Source: Nymphaea colorata (taxonomy: Eukaryota > Streptophyta > Magnoliopsida > Nymphaeales > Nymphaeaceae). Taken from it: a stretch of DNA of 64,000 bases. The position numbers were made by a program, and so were the translations under genes. Below the pieces are notes generated by a model. It searched no databases and was not told the origin of the DNA. It saw only the letters and a list, made by a program, of their open reading frames with translations. The stretch spans positions 62,001-126,000 of the forward strand of contig NW_022204507.1 of the NCBI RefSeq assembly GCF_008831285.2. The letters run 5' to 3'. Positions 1 through 10,031 of this stretch are shown here, piece after piece; position 1 is the first letter of the stretch; every line of letters begins with the position of its first letter.

Positions 1-85
1 TATTAGGAATAGGTCATGTGCCATTGGTTTCCATCAATTTCTAAGCTAAGTGCTTCATGCGGTCACCTTCATTATCCGTTTTCAA

Positions 86-319
86 TCAACAGCGCATAGA
101 GTCAAGACCCAACAAGAAATCGTTCAAGTAAATGCACACTATATACACAGACGTTTCATCAAACAATTCGAGGGCTAGCCATGTGGGTACCTGAAAATGA
201 GATGAAAATGTGTACTTTTCACTCAATCCTGCTGCAGCTCCAGAGAGGAATACCACAAATGAATGAGAGAGAAGAAGGAGAAAATTTGATGATTTTCTCG
301 AAGGTTGCCTCACTTCCAA
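86..319 (-). CDS. Conserved 77-codon ORF of unknown meaning (unit 1)
   Basis: Open frame on the minus strand. Residues about 13-30 are hydrophobic (LLLLSHSFVVFLSGAAAG), like a short signal or membrane segment, followed by a region rich in aromatic and acidic residues. The same full-length frame is open at 14123-14356 and 23428-23661 with a few substitutions; unit 4 (50449-50640) is shorter with a changed C-terminus. I do not recognise a family. The frame is short and other frames are open here as well, so it may be chance. No promoter or splice context decides it. Confidence 0.2.
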   Translation of the reverse strand: MEVRQPSRKSSNFLLLLSHSFVVFLSGAAAGLSEKYTFSSHFQVPTWLALELFDETSVYIVCIYLNDFLLGLDSMRC

Positions 320-1080
320 GTTGGTGTAGGATCACCTCAACAGGTGACGACTCAACTACTCACACACAAAATTCGGCTGCTGTGCCAAGGCCCTGTAGAA
401 ACACTGATGGCGATGTCACCATTGTCGTGCCAGAGAACGATGCTGATAAGGTCCTTTGATGTGAAGTTTGGAGGAATATCAGATGGGTTGGTGGTTTTTG
501 AGGGTGAGGGCATAACGAGTTCCGCTTGTTGTGAGGTGGATGGAAAGTTATACGCTTGCAGTGGCTCTTACCTGGAAGAAGCCATGGCAGCGGTTTGCGG
601 ACAGAGAATCTGTAAGGAAGAGAAGAATGGGTAGCAGGTTGTAGAGATGGAGAAACATACCTTTGGAAGACACATAAACCTTTGAAGGGGGGTTGGAACG
701 CAGCCTCCAAATGGTGTTTCTGCAATAGGAAGAGATGTGAACAAGGATGGTAGAAGAAGAAGAAGAGTGGGGAGGCAGTGAGCAATGAAAGGAAAGGAAA
801 AGACTCTAGCGTTGAGTGGTCAGCATAGAGCGAGAATGAAAGAAAGGAATGGAGAAAAGGTGATAACGAGGGAAAAAAAGGAGAGCTATATGTGTATTTG
901 GAAAGAAAAGAAAAGAAAAGTATTTTTTAATATAATTCTAATCTCTCTGAAAATGAAGATTGGAAGGAAAAGGAATTCATTCCTTTTTCCCTTTTCTTGC
1001 TTCTCCTTTACCTAACCATTTTCTTCTCTTTCATTTTCCTTCCATCTATTTATTTTCCTTTCTTTCCATCCATTCAAACA
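320..1080. other. Purine/pyrimidine-rich leader region, no clear gene
   Basis: The first half is G/A-rich. The second half passes through homopurine runs (gaaaagaaaagaaaag near 900-920) into a long pyrimidine-rich tract (about 985-1075). On the minus strand there are splice-like motifs, an acceptor-like CCTATTGCAG and donor-like AAAG/GTATG around a 62-bp interval, then CTTCCTTACAG and TTCCAG/GTAAGAG around a small ATGGCTTCT segment. The implied intron would be only about 51 bp, so I do not call exons. Counterparts lie at about 14357-15162, 23662-24457 and 50641-51445. Confidence 0.5.
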
Positions 1081-1259
1081 ATGCCTAAGGGTTTTGAGAT
1101 CGAGCATCTCGAGAAAGGAAAATCGAGTGTGCCGCTGGCGAGCGTCCATGGTGTCTATACCCAGCATTTTCGTCTCGAGTGTGTTTTGATTGTCCAGCAT
1201 CCAATGTTTGTGTTGACTAGGCGAAAAACGGAACATCGTACTCTGTTTCGCAGCATTAC

Positions 1260-2353
1260 TAGGGCTGCACAACGAGTCGAGCCAACTCGGGCTTGACTCA
1301 AACTTGCCTGGAAAAACTCGACTCATTTATAAATGAGTCGAGTTTGAGCTCACCCATTAAACTTGAATCGCTAAACGAGTCGAGTTCGAGTTGCAAGAAC
1401 TCGACTCGTTTAAACTTGACTCGACTCGTTATTTGAAATAAACTGAATCGTACAAACCGTTTCGTGAAACCGGTTCACCGGTTTTGGGTTAAAACAAAAG
1501 CCAATCTTACCGACTTGAATCTGTTTATATTTTATTCTGGCTGGTCTCCCTCTTCTCGATTTCTTGTCTTCCCTCTTCCGTCGACCACAATGGCCATACG
1601 AGACGAGGTCACTAGAGATGACCAAGGCCCACGGTACCACCCTTCGCCTTCGGTCATCCGTGTTTCATTGGGAAGGGGAAGGCTGGAGGGGTGAAGCTGC
1701 CAAGCGCCGAAGGGCAAGTGCGAAGCACGGCAGCCAGCAGCGGAGTAGCTGGCAAGGTGGCAGGCGGCTGGTGCTTCTTCTACTTCTTCTTGAATCGTTT
1801 CTTGTTTTGTTGGGTTTTCATTTTTTTTCCCTTTTTCAGTGCTTTTGCCTCATGCTTCTTGGTCTGATTTTTGTGCTAAAGAACAGAAGAAGCGCCAGGA
1901 TCTCGCTTGCGTGGTTGGTGCCACGTACCTTTGTCCCGGACTCCCGGTTATGGTTTATCTTCTCCCTTGTTTTTTTCTTGCTTTATTGCTTTTGTCTTTG
2001 TTGTGGCTTCCAAATGAGTTCATGTTAGGGTGAATGGAGGAGTTTGGCTTCTGTTTGTTGAATCTTGTGGTGTTTTCTAATAACTCTTTTATTTTGATGT
2101 CACTGATCGTACATTCGTTGTTCTCATTTTCTTGTTTTGCTGTTTTTACATTGTGTAACGATGGAGGAGTTTGGCTTCTGTTCTTTTTTTGTAGTTCATG
2201 AGAACATTGAACGAGTTAAGTGAGTTGAGCTCGAGCTCAACTTTGTGTAATCGAGTCGAGCTTGAGCTTGTGTTAGGGAGCTCGACTCGAGTTTGAGTCG
2301 AGGTCTTTGAGCCGAATCAAGCTCGAGCTCGACTCGGCTCGTGTGCAGCCCTA
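1260..2353. mobile_element. Non-autonomous hAT element (unit 1)
   Basis: Terminal inverted repeats start TAGGGCTGCACA at the left and end TGTGCAGCCCTA at the right. They are flanked by AGCATTAC (1252-1259) and AGCATTCC (2354-2361), an 8-bp target duplication with one later mismatch. This combination is diagnostic of the hAT superfamily. Both subterminal regions (about 1275-1440 and 2215-2340) are packed with GAGTCGAG/CTCGAGCTCG motifs in both orientations, as expected for transposase-binding clusters. The 1.09-kb interior has no transposase-like frame. It holds a near-palindrome AAACCGGTTCACCGGTTT (1467-1484) and CT-rich sequence. Confidence 0.88.
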
Positions 2354-2544
2354 AGCATTCCATCCCATTCTACAGTGTATTGCCCTGCTCTTTGGGCAGC
2401 TGGCTTAGAGTTAGTTTGGCAAGGGGTGATGAGAAAGGAAGATACATGAGTTTCGAAGAGAGAGAGAGAGCATTGGAGGAATGAAGGTGGGAATATAAGT
2501 TTGTAGTTGGTTGTTCCATCAATTGATAGAAAGTCAAAGCTTCC

Positions 2545-2745
2545 ATGCAATCTTATCTATCTGAGACATGGGGTCTGCTTTCTTCGGTGTTTCATGGTGC
2601 TGCATGCCCCACCGAGCTTCAACTTGTTCATTGGAGATTTTTTTTTATAGCACAAGAATTTGATGACCCAAATACTCGTAATGGACATTGGCTGCCTATC
2701 AGCCTCATTCATCTGTTTCGTTTAAAGTTATTGATTTTGCATTAG
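2545..2745 (+). CDS. 66-codon ORF downstream of the hAT element (unit 1)
   Basis: An open frame reading MQSYLSETWG... and ending ...FRLKLLILH. Its second half (AQEFDDPNTRNGHWLPIS) is preceded by TTTTTTTTATAGCACAAG, which resembles a plant 3' splice site, so the part after about 2655 may be an exon and the first half intron. The same frame is open at 25958-26158. In unit 4 (52868-53104) the second half is kept but the first half is read from a different start. Only the exon-like half persists in copy b of unit 1 (3782-3860). Family unrecognised. Confidence 0.22.
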   Translation: MQSYLSETWGLLSSVFHGAACPTELQLVHWRFFFIAQEFDDPNTRNGHWLPISLIHLFRLKLLILH

Positions 2746-2859
2746 TAAAACATATTATGAAATGAAAATTTTATTAGAACGTGCTCCCAAATTTTAAACA
2801 ATTTCACACGTTTTATTTATTTCAAACATCTTAAACCAGTCTCTAATGGTTAGACATTA

Positions 2860-2860
<1 letters not shown>

Positions 2861-2898
<38 letters not shown>

Positions 2899-2917
2899 CT
2901 ATTTATTTATTTATTTA
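2861..2917. repeat. (AT)n then (ATTT)n microsatellite (unit 1, copy a)
   Basis: An uninterrupted AT run passes into a TTTA/ATTT tetranucleotide run. Counterparts: 3994-4040 (copy b, no tetranucleotide part), 26271-26403 (about 117 bp of AT, longest), 53219-53300. It is absent from unit 2, where a deletion removed it. Confidence 0.95.
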
Positions 2918-3044
2918 TGTAGGCACACACAGAAGAAACCCCTGGTACGCACACACACATGCACACACATAATATTATAGGAACACACTCTTGCAACACA
3001 TTCACTTATATACATACCCTTGCCCTAGTCCCATGCTTTTCAAA

Positions 3045-3366
3045 TTTGCTGTGCCTGAGACCGTTGCCCTACACCTGCACTACTACCTGCACCCTTGTGA
3101 CCTGGTGCTTGTTACTTAGAAGGTTGATGTGCATGTGGCTCACCTGCATTTGCACCTACACACATGTGATTGGTTCGTGTTTCTTAGAAGGCTGATATGC
3201 GTGTGCCCCACCTGCACTTGCACCTCCATACGTGTGACTTTGTTTCTTAGTAGGTTGCTTAGAAGACTGATGAACACTTGCCCCAGCCCCACCTGCACTT
3301 GCACCTGCATCCGTATTACTTGGTTCATGTTTCTTAAAAGTCTTCTTGGAAGGCTGATCTGCATCT
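3045..3366 (-). pseudogene. Gly-Ala-Ser repeat exon fragment, unit 1 copy a
   Basis: Only the repeat part (DQPSKKTFKKHEP...GASAGGA and following units) is present. The proline run and the acceptor were cut off at the 3366 junction of the tandem duplication, so this fragment has no 5' exon border. Confidence 0.45.
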
Positions 3367-3991
3367 TTTGCTGTTTTTACATTGTGTAACGAAGGAGGAG
3401 TTTGGCTTATGTTCTTTTTTTTGTTGTTCTTGACAACACTGAACTAGTTAAGTGAGTCGAGCTCGTGCTCGACTTTGTGTAATCGAGTCGAGCTCGAGCT
3501 TGTGTTAGGGAGCTCGACTCGAGTTTGAGTCGAGGTCTTTGAGCCGAATCGAGCTTGAGCTGGGCAAGCTCGAGCTCGACTCGGCTCATGTGCAGCCCTA
3601 AGCATTCCACCCTATTCCGCAGTGTCTTGCCCTGTTCTTTGGGCAGCTGCCTTAGAGTTAGATAGGCAAGGGGTGATGAGAAAGGAAGCTACACGAGTTT
3701 CAAAGAGAGAGAGAAAGCATTGGAGGAATGACGGTGGAAATATAAGTTTGTAGTTGGTTGTTCCATCAATTGACAGGAAGTAGCACAAGAATTTGATGAC
3801 CCAAATACTCGTAATGGACATTGGCTGCCTATCAGCCTCATTCATCTGTTTCGTTTAAAGTTATTTATTTTGCATTAGTGAAACATATTATGCAATGAAA
3901 ATTTTATTAGAACGTGCTCCCAAATTTTAAACAATTTCACACGTTTTATTTATTTCAAACATCTTACACCAGTCTCAAAGGGTTAGACATT

Positions 3992-4043
<52 letters not shown>

Positions 4044-4164
4044 CACACACACAAGACACCCCTGGTACTCACACACACTCGCACACACATAATATTATTG
4101 GAACAGACCCTTGCAACACACACACATATATAGATACCTTTGCCCTAGTCCCATGCTTTTCAAA

Positions 4165-4580
4165 TTTGCTGTGCCTGAGACCGTTGCCCCACACCTGCAC
4201 TATTACCTGCACCCTTGTGAGCTGGTGCGTGTTACTTAGAAGGTTGATGTGCATGTGGCTCACCTGCATTTGCACCTACACACATGTGCCTTGGTTCGTG
4301 ACTCTTAGAAGGCTGATGTGCGTGTGCCCCACCTCCACTTGCACCTCCATACGTGTGACTTTGTTTCTTAGGAGGTTGCTTAGAAGACTGATGAACACTT
4401 GCCCCAGCCCCACCTGCACTTGCACCTGCATCCGTATTACTTGGTTCATGTTTCTTAAAAGTCTTCTTGGAAGGCTGATCTGCATCTTCGGTAGGAGGTG
4501 GAGGTGGAGGAGGAGTTGGTTGTCGACCACTTTCCCACAATGGGTAATATGACATTTGAACACTTTTGGGAGCAGAAATG
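4165..4580 (-). pseudogene. Pro-rich / Gly-Ala-Ser repeat exon, unit 1 copy b
   Basis: Exon-like segment read on the minus strand. A strong acceptor (pyrimidine tract ending CCTTAACAG) lies immediately before 4580. The peptide starts SAPKSVQMSYYP, then a run of prolines, then imperfect tandem repeats of about 23-28 residues of the type [18 protein letters not shown] (at least four). The distal repeats carry stops or frame changes, so the copy is degenerate. Low-complexity Pro/Gly/Ala/Ser/His composition suggests a disordered or wall-type region. I do not recognise the protein. It lies on the same strand as, and downstream of, exon-like segments E1-E3 (6804-8362), so it may be a 3' exon of the same gene. 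Confidence 0.45.
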
Positions 4581-5030
4581 CTGTTAAGGAAAAAAAGAAA
4601 TGAAGTTTTGCATACTTTAGGTCCATCGTATTTCGTTTCCATCGTAATTGTTCCTGCAGTTCTCCTTGTCCGGTCCCTGTTAGAGAGAGCAATAACCGAT
4701 TCTTATTTCATGTCAATAATTGCTGCGAAACGTGTGAGCATTAAGCAGATCAAAATCTTGTGGGTAGTCCAACTGTTTGCTACAGGAATGACCTGCCTGC
4801 AGGTCCACTTCTTGTGTTCCTGTGAATGACACAACATACAACACAAGAACAACACATACACTAATCCAGCACTTGTTTCTACAAGTGGTCACAAGGCATG
4901 ACACAAGGCAGCAAAGATTAAGCACAGGACAATAGGACTCTTTGAGAACACTTGAAAGCCTTTCTCACACACTTTTGGCTGACCCAAAGGTCCATATATA
5001 TATACATGGCCAAAAAAACTGAAAAATAAA

Positions 5031-5102
5031 TGACATGGCTCTTGGTGATTCCACTATAGCCATAATTGACATGACTCTTGGTGATTCCACTATGGTTATA
5101 AT
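5031..5102. repeat. 36-bp direct repeat, two copies (unit 1)
   Basis: CATGRCTCTTGGTGATTCCA... followed by ATTGA occurs twice in tandem with a period of 36 bp. It produces a 12-residue repeat (IVESPRVMSIMA) in a minus-strand frame. Counterparts are at about 16968-17039, 27365-27436, and none in unit 4, where the region is deleted. Confidence 0.9.
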
Positions 5103-5394
5103 TGACATATGCTTTAAGAACAAAAAACTGAAAATTAAAATAGGCAAGGTCAAGGGGCACTTGTCATACGATGGAATTATTGGGGAACCCAAAACTTGAA
5201 CCCTTGACCTTCTTCATAAAAACAGCAGCACACGTTTTTAATTTTTTGCATTAACTTTCATCGCATATTCCCCATTGTGCATAGGAGTGCATGTGTTCTA
5301 TTAATTTGCTTTTGCTTTAGAAAGTGTTCTTGAGAACCTGATAATGTGGATCACATGTCAGCATTCTAATTTTAAAATTTTGCATGTTTAAAAA

Positions 5395-5607
5395 TTGGGT
5401 TTCCAGTGGAAATTAGCTATTGGAGAATCTGTAACCTTCTGGCTTGAAAGTGAGATCATATTTGGCCGCCAATTGCTTTCACTGGCTATCAGATCACCCA
5501 GTGAACATGATTATGAATCAAAAGGAGGATTTTCCTCATTTTTGCAGAAGTTTGACAATCGGAGTTTCACAAGTACCACGCCCCAAATCATTATCTTTTT
5601 CAAATAA
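5395..5607 (+). CDS. 70-codon ORF of unknown meaning (unit 1)
   Basis: The frame is preceded by GGGTTTCCAG, which could act as a splice acceptor, and reads WKLAIGESVTFWLESEIIFG and onward for 70 codons. The same frame is open over the same length at 27727-27939 with several conservative changes. The region is deleted in units 2 and 4 except the last part (53633 onward). I do not recognise it. It could be an exon of a plus-strand gene or chance. Confidence 0.22.
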   Translation: MGFQWKLAIGESVTFWLESEIIFGRQLLSLAIRSPSEHDYESKGGFSSFLQKFDNRSFTSTTPQIIIFFK

Positions 5608-6480
5608 TTTAAAATTTTGTCCTGCACATGACCTACAAAGGATATGAATATTTTGGAAATCCTGGACACTTTTCAGTTTGCCAAATCATATTTTGACGCA
5701 TATTTCTTTCAATTGCATAAATATGCGATTGAGATATCAGAGATTGGCTTTGGTTCATTTTTTCAGCACCACATTGTACTCCAAGCCTATTGTGAAATTC
5801 TTATATGGTGTCTGAAATGAGCCAATATCAAATAAGTCACACTTTAGGGGATGTGGCATAGGCAGACGAGCCATAAGAGCTACGTAGGTAGATAAAGATT
5901 CCAAATCCCTGCCCATCCTGGAGACTGGGGAAGGACCAACACGATTTTATGGACTTCAGAAAGTGGGATGTAAATGGTTAGGGATATGCCTTCAAGTATA
6001 GTTGGTAAACTCGTGAATCAGATTCAAATAACTTGAAGATTGGTTTTCAGGTCAAAGTGTTGACTCGGTAATTCGAATGGGTTAGATTATAAATTTTTAT
6101 ACTACATTTTTTCTATAAGTACATGAAGAAAGTAAGTCTCTTAGGACTCCATGTTTGATTTCTTCCAACTAAAATTGAATGACATGGAATATGAGTATTT
6201 GTACAAACTTAGTAACTTAAGAAATAACAGTTAGTATTTAGCAATGCATGATGCAATTAGGTGACAATCACAACAGACTCGGGAAGCTCCAACTCTTGAC
6301 CTCGTAAATGGATGCAGAAATATTTAGTATTTATTTGTACATGACCCCAATAGATGAGAGGGAGTTACATGCATGGCTGTGCATGGTGTACAGCTTTTAG
6401 GGCACGACAATTGTACACCTGGCCTAGTTTTGTGAGTGTGTGTCATGCACATGAAGTTATATACAATGCAAATGTGTAAA
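5608..6480. other. No gene seen (unit 1)
   Basis: AT-rich sequence, nearly identical to 27940-28815 in unit 3 and 53690-54560 in unit 4, and deleted from unit 2. Frames are short. I see no repeat or RNA gene in it. Confidence 0.5.
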
Positions 6481-6575
6481 GACCTGTGCGTATAACCAGG
6501 TTCAGTAGCAATTATCTCCTTGCTTTCGTTCTTCACTCCAAGACCCTGTCTAGATATGTTCAGAAATCTATACAT
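6300..6575 (-). pseudogene. Possible exon-like segment downstream of E3 (unit 1)
   Basis: On the minus strand, CTAGACAG followed by GGTCTTGGAGTGAAGAACG and, 49 bp on, GAACCTG/GTTATA could mark a small exon coding LGVKNESKEIIATEP. It is repeated at 28672-28923 (LGVKNEIKEIIATEP) and in altered form at 54435-54650. The evidence is only splice-like motifs and repetition, so it is a weak call. Confidence 0.2.
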
Positions 6576-6803
6576 ATTGATATTTTGGCTATTTATATTC
6601 GCAGTAGATTTATAATGGATGAAATATTCTCATATATGCTTTATTAATTGAAACCTCTCGTCTAAGTAAACCAGTGGAAGTTCTCATTCATCATTGTCGA
6701 GCGAGCACCTGGTTGATGCAGGAAAAGCAAAAATTACAATTTGCAAGATGAAGTTCTGAAGCGGGAAGGGAGCAGTGGAAGAATTCAGATCAATGATGCT
6801 TAC

Positions 6804-6964
6804 ATTACAGGAGGAAATTCAGCGAATAGCTGCCGCATTTGCTGCCTATTGCGGACTGACACCGTGATTTCTCGAACCCCTGTGACATGGATAATGTCCA
6901 ATGGCTCTATAATGGTTGGATTGTTAACGTCTGAATCTACAAGCTCAAAACAGTTAGGACCATT
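6804..6964 (-). pseudogene. Exon-like segment E3, unit 1
   Basis: Read on the minus strand from an acceptor-like GTAAGCAG to a donor-like AT/GTAAGC. The peptide NGPNCFELVDSDVNNPTIIE...FAEFPPVM is open throughout, contains an acidic first half and HVTGVREITVSVRN in the second, and is kept in four units. The frame has stops just upstream of the acceptor, which supports an exon border there. It lies between the E1/E2 segments (8038-8362) and the repeat exon (4165-4580) on the same strand. Function unknown. One codon is missing compared with units 2, 3 and 4 (LDIIHV for LDDIIHV). Confidence 0.4.
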
Positions 6965-7670
6965 CTGCTTACACATATCCAACAGTTATCAAACTCCACA
7001 TATACGCGATAATTGAATAGCGTTAAACTTATTCTTTTGTCTGCCGGGTCAACCTATTAACTATGCCATAAAATGAGTGCTAGCATGAGCTGTTCACAAC
7101 CTAAACAATATGTTTCACAGTTGAATCCAAAACATTCTACCTTCTATTAACTATGCTTTATTTATAGTTAATTTGATGGATGAGAAAGGAAAATATCTAT
7201 AAATTGAATCCTTCCAAGATCATCATCATACTTGTTAGAATAAAAGTGGAATAACCATAGCAGAAAAGGATGAGACAGACGAAGATAGAGATGGTCTCTG
7301 TCGAGCTTTCTGAGTCAAACCCAACTGGGTCGGAACTGTTTGGATTTTGCACTCGAGCTAGATGGGGGGTCAATCCTGCACCTCGTAAAATGGTGTGAAT
7401 ATCTCAGGATTTCACTCTTGCATCCAGACTTAGGTGCATAACTATATAAGATAACTGTGTCCAGTGAATACATGGATCTCCAACAACTGTTCGAGTATCG
7501 TCACTTACATTTCTCTAGGGCCTTTCCACTTTCCTGGCTAGTGTGCTATTGAAGATTTAGCTACAAGTAGTATAGCAGTTCTTGCTCAGATTGGGTGCAT
7601 TTGGGAAATTGGTAACAAAAGCTGATTGTAGCATGCAGAAATATTACTAAATATAAGTAACAAGATCTCC

Positions 7671-7709
7671 CTCCCTCTCTCTCTCTCTCTCTCAATCTCT
7701 CTCTCTCTA
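7671..7709. repeat. (CT)n microsatellite (unit 1)
   Basis: CCCTCCCTCTCTCTCTC run with one interruption, within a minus-strand frame where it encodes an RE repeat. Counterparts: 18414-18438, 30017-30038; in unit 4 (55795-55812) it is replaced by a short (AT)n run. Confidence 0.9.
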
Positions 7710-8037
7710 AATGATGGGTAGCACAACAGGTCAGGCTGGGTTTCATGTATTGACCACGTCAACTTGAAGAATATTGTCCTGATGGTATTGAAGAATGGTG
7801 ATCTGGAATTAAGGGTGCCATTGTAGAGGCTAATTTGACCTGTTCTTGGCTTCCCCCTCTTCCTCTTATGATTTTCATTTAATAAATTTGACATTATCAT
7901 GGAAACGACTCTCTCGCTCTCTGAATCAAAATACCCGTACACGCTTATGATTTTCGTTGAAGAAAATTGGCACTTTGAAGGAAGCAAAACAATGCATGTT
8001 TGTTCTTGAGATCCAAATAAAAGTTCGAGTCTCTTAT

Positions 8038-8362
8038 CTACTGGTTCCTTGGTGCAGCGAGGGGCGTCATTAGCATACTCAATGCATACACAAGGATCTT
8101 TCCCACAGATATCATGGTCTTTATTAAAGCGAGCAGTGACTGCAAAACAGGTCCAACCAAAGAAGTAGTTGAACCTATCACTGGTCAAAAACCTTGAAGA
8201 ACAAGAAGGAGGAGGATAACAAGAAAGAAATCATGATGGCAAAGTTGATGAGGATAACGACGTGTGATGATAGCAATTGGAGATACAGATATGAAACAGA
8301 GCGAGCGAACAGATTATGGTACCTGTTAACTTAACCTTCTGCCCATCGATCCTGTTATGCAT
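8038..8362 (-). pseudogene. 5' exons E1 and E2 of an unrecognised gene, unit 1
   Basis: E1 is 8323-8362, starting at an ATG in good context (ACCATGC), reading MHNRIDGQKVKLT and ending ACAG/GTACC. E2 is 8038-8139, after TGTTTTGCAG, reading VTARFNKDHDICGKDPCVCI then EYANDAPRCTKEPV. A TATA motif (TATATAAG on the minus strand) lies at about 8461-8467, about 100 nt upstream of the ATG. The same exon borders and residue pattern recur in all units and in a much more diverged block at 43771-44064. The E2 donor here is ATAAGAG, changed from the GTAAGAG seen in units 2 and 4, so splicing is probably broken. Family unrecognised. Confidence 0.5.
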
Positions 8363-8460
8363 GGTTGCGGTGAAGAATTTAGGACCCTTGTTCGAATGTT
8401 TACATAAAATCCTTCTTGCTAGCTGCTGCCTGTGCAACCACAGCGGTTGTATGTGCACAC

Positions 8461-8467
8461 TTATATA
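8461..8467 (-). promoter_or_regulatory. TATA motif upstream of E1 (unit 1)
   Basis: Minus-strand TATATAAG lies about 100 nt upstream of the E1 ATG. It is conserved near 19196-19203, 30786-30793 and 56566-56573, and replaced by an (AT) run at about 44172 in the ancient copy. It fits a core promoter position; there is no direct evidence of use. Confidence 0.4.
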
Positions 8468-8469
8468 GA

Positions 8470-9480
8470 CGTAGAGTTAAACCACAAACTGCTTTGCACA
8501 CTAAATTGGTGAATGAAGTCAAGTGTACCACAAAAACTAAGGGCACTTGCGTGTCGAGGGGCCCTTGCCTGGAAGTTTGACATTGTCAGGGAGGCGAGCT
8601 ATCCACAGCAGGACAAGTAAGCATGGCCCAGCCTCACTCCTTGAGATCATGCATGAATCTTTCTCTGTCACTTAAGGAATTAAGAAATAAAATGCGAGAA
8701 ACTTTCAGAAACATTACTTCCATTAATTAATAATTGACCATAATGAATGCCTTTTACTTAGAAGCCATGAAGCCAATCAATAGTTAGAAGCATATGATCT
8801 TTAAATTTGGTTTTTCTAGCAACACAGTTTAAGTATTTCTGACAGTGGATCAAAATCATATTACCTGAACATGATCTGGCAAAATGCGAGGGCATCGATT
8901 ATGAATTAATTTCATATTCATTGGGTCTATCTAAAGAACCGGACCTCTTCATTCGATCAAACTAGATCAACAAGCGGGCCAGATTTGGGTGACTATTTTT
9001 TAGGATATCTCATGAGGGTGGATCCGAATAACCCATGTGGCATTTTTTTCCCATTAACATTCGCTTCTTTTAGGTTATGAGTTTGACACTTGTTTCCATT
9101 TTCTCGACATTAGCTAGCAATCTCACACTCACAATTACATGTCACAAATCACTTGGTTTCGCCACAGCTCGATGGGTTCCGTATATGAACATTCCATAAT
9201 CTGAATGGGTCAATAGAAAACCTACATTAAGTTGATCATATGTTGGAGTTTAATAGTGTTTTTATAATATGCAAAAATCAATGGCACTTATAGCATTAAC
9301 ATTTTATTAGCTGAAAAGTCCGCATTTTTCATAAAAGCAACTTAAATGAAACATGTTTTATATCAAAATATTTTTTGTAAAAATATTTGTATATTTATAT
9401 TTTTATTTAAAATATTTTTTTATAAGAACTTAAGGAGTCTGGTTTTAATCCCTGAGCTAATGGTCTGGGATCTGCCAATT
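8470..9480. other. No gene seen (unit 1)
   Basis: AT-rich intergenic sequence, conserved almost base for base at 19205-20220, 30795-31810 and 56575-57590. Frames are short and not consistently open across copies. It would include the 5' flank of the E1 gene fragment. Confidence 0.5.
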
Positions 9481-9488
9481 ACTCAACT

Positions 9489-9527
9489 CTCTCTCTCTAT
9501 ATATATATATATATGTATATATATATG

Positions 9528-9558
<31 letters not shown>

Positions 9559-9604
9559 ACACATATATAAATATACATATATATATATATATATAAATAT
9601 ATAT
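9489..9604. repeat. Compound (CT)n/(AT)n microsatellite A, unit 1
   Basis: CTCTCTCT runs into ATATAT with scattered ATGTAT and ATACAT. Counterparts: 20222-20310 (unit 2), 31812-32080 (unit 3, with a complex TATATG/TACATA array), 57590-57806 (unit 4). It always follows CCAATTACTCAACT or a close variant and is always followed by TCAAGCCATTA, so the flanks are fixed while the tract varies greatly in length. Confidence 0.95.
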
Positions 9605-9979
9605 TTTAAGTCTCAAGCCATTAGGTCAGGGGCAAAATCAGACGGCTATTAAGTGCAATGATTATAGTGTATTTTTTGCTATCAAACTTCACATATATGA
9701 TCTTAAGAATAAGCTGATATCAAACGTATATTGAGTGAATCATTTTCTAAAATTTAGTTGATCTGCTCATATATTGAATGGTTTATTTTACATCAAAATT
9801 CTGATGATGGAGAAATCTCTATCTTCCTTAAAAACAACTTTAACCAAACCATGTTTCTTATCAAATTAGTATTTTTTAACATGTTATGATGTTTTTATTT
9901 TGTTTAAAACATTTTTAGCAACAAATTGAACGGTTTTATTTTGATCCATCACATAATGGTTTGGGGTCTACCAATTTCA

Positions 9980-9994
9980 TTCTCTCTCTCTCTC

Positions 9995-10030
<36 letters not shown>

Positions 10031-10031
10031 A
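9980..10031. repeat. Compound (CT)n/(AT)n microsatellite B, unit 1
   Basis: Second compound tract, between GGGGTCTACCAATTTC and AAGCC(T/A)TTGATTTTAAAGGA. Counterparts: 20672-20776, 32457-32545, 58178-58291. Its left flank (tatttttatccatgacg... ggtttggggtctaccaatt) resembles that of tract A (ggttttaatccctgacctaatggtctgggatctgccaatt), so A and B may be an old local duplication of about 500 bp. Confidence 0.93.

Larger units (their letters stand above)
2135..4489. repeat. Private 1.2-kb tandem duplication inside unit 1
   Basis: Sequence beginning TTTTGCTGTTTTTACATTGT occurs at about 2135 and again at about 3367. Copy a (2135-3366) and copy b (3367-4489) are colinear: hAT right end, GA-rich tract, 66-codon ORF region, (AT)n, then the Gly/Ala-repeat exon. 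Copy b lacks about 130 bp at 3782 (including most of the 66-codon ORF). Units 2, 3 and 4 have a single copy, so the duplication arose after unit 1 separated. It left an extra hAT right end at 3600 followed by AGCATTCC (3601-3608). Confidence 0.9.

Noticed and set aside
360-785. 141-codon minus-strand ORF as a gene
   Set aside because: The frame is interrupted in other units, and several splice-like motifs fall inside it, but they imply an intron of about 51 bp, too short to trust.
1564-2028. 154-codon plus-strand frame inside the hAT element as a transposase
   Set aside because: Low-complexity Leu/Phe/Cys-rich translation from CT-rich DNA, not kept in the other units, with no hAT transposase motif.
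2861-4040. CRISPR-like or regularly spaced array
   Set aside because: The regularity is microsatellite and tandem duplication in a plant genome; there are no direct repeats with unique spacers.
5395-5607. Start of a full plus-strand gene
   Set aside because: No further exons or domain were recognised; kept only as a low-confidence ORF.
7586-8188. Single 200-codon minus-strand protein
   Set aside because: The frame joins the E2 exon, intron sequence and a (CT)n tract. Other units break it, and the splice sites around E2 explain the conserved part better.
8231-8458. 75-codon ORF starting MHIQPLWLHR as the true gene start
   Set aside because: The ancient copy has an in-frame stop in this upstream part, while the downstream ATG (MHN...) and its exon border are conserved in all copies. 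The upstream part is more likely 5' UTR.
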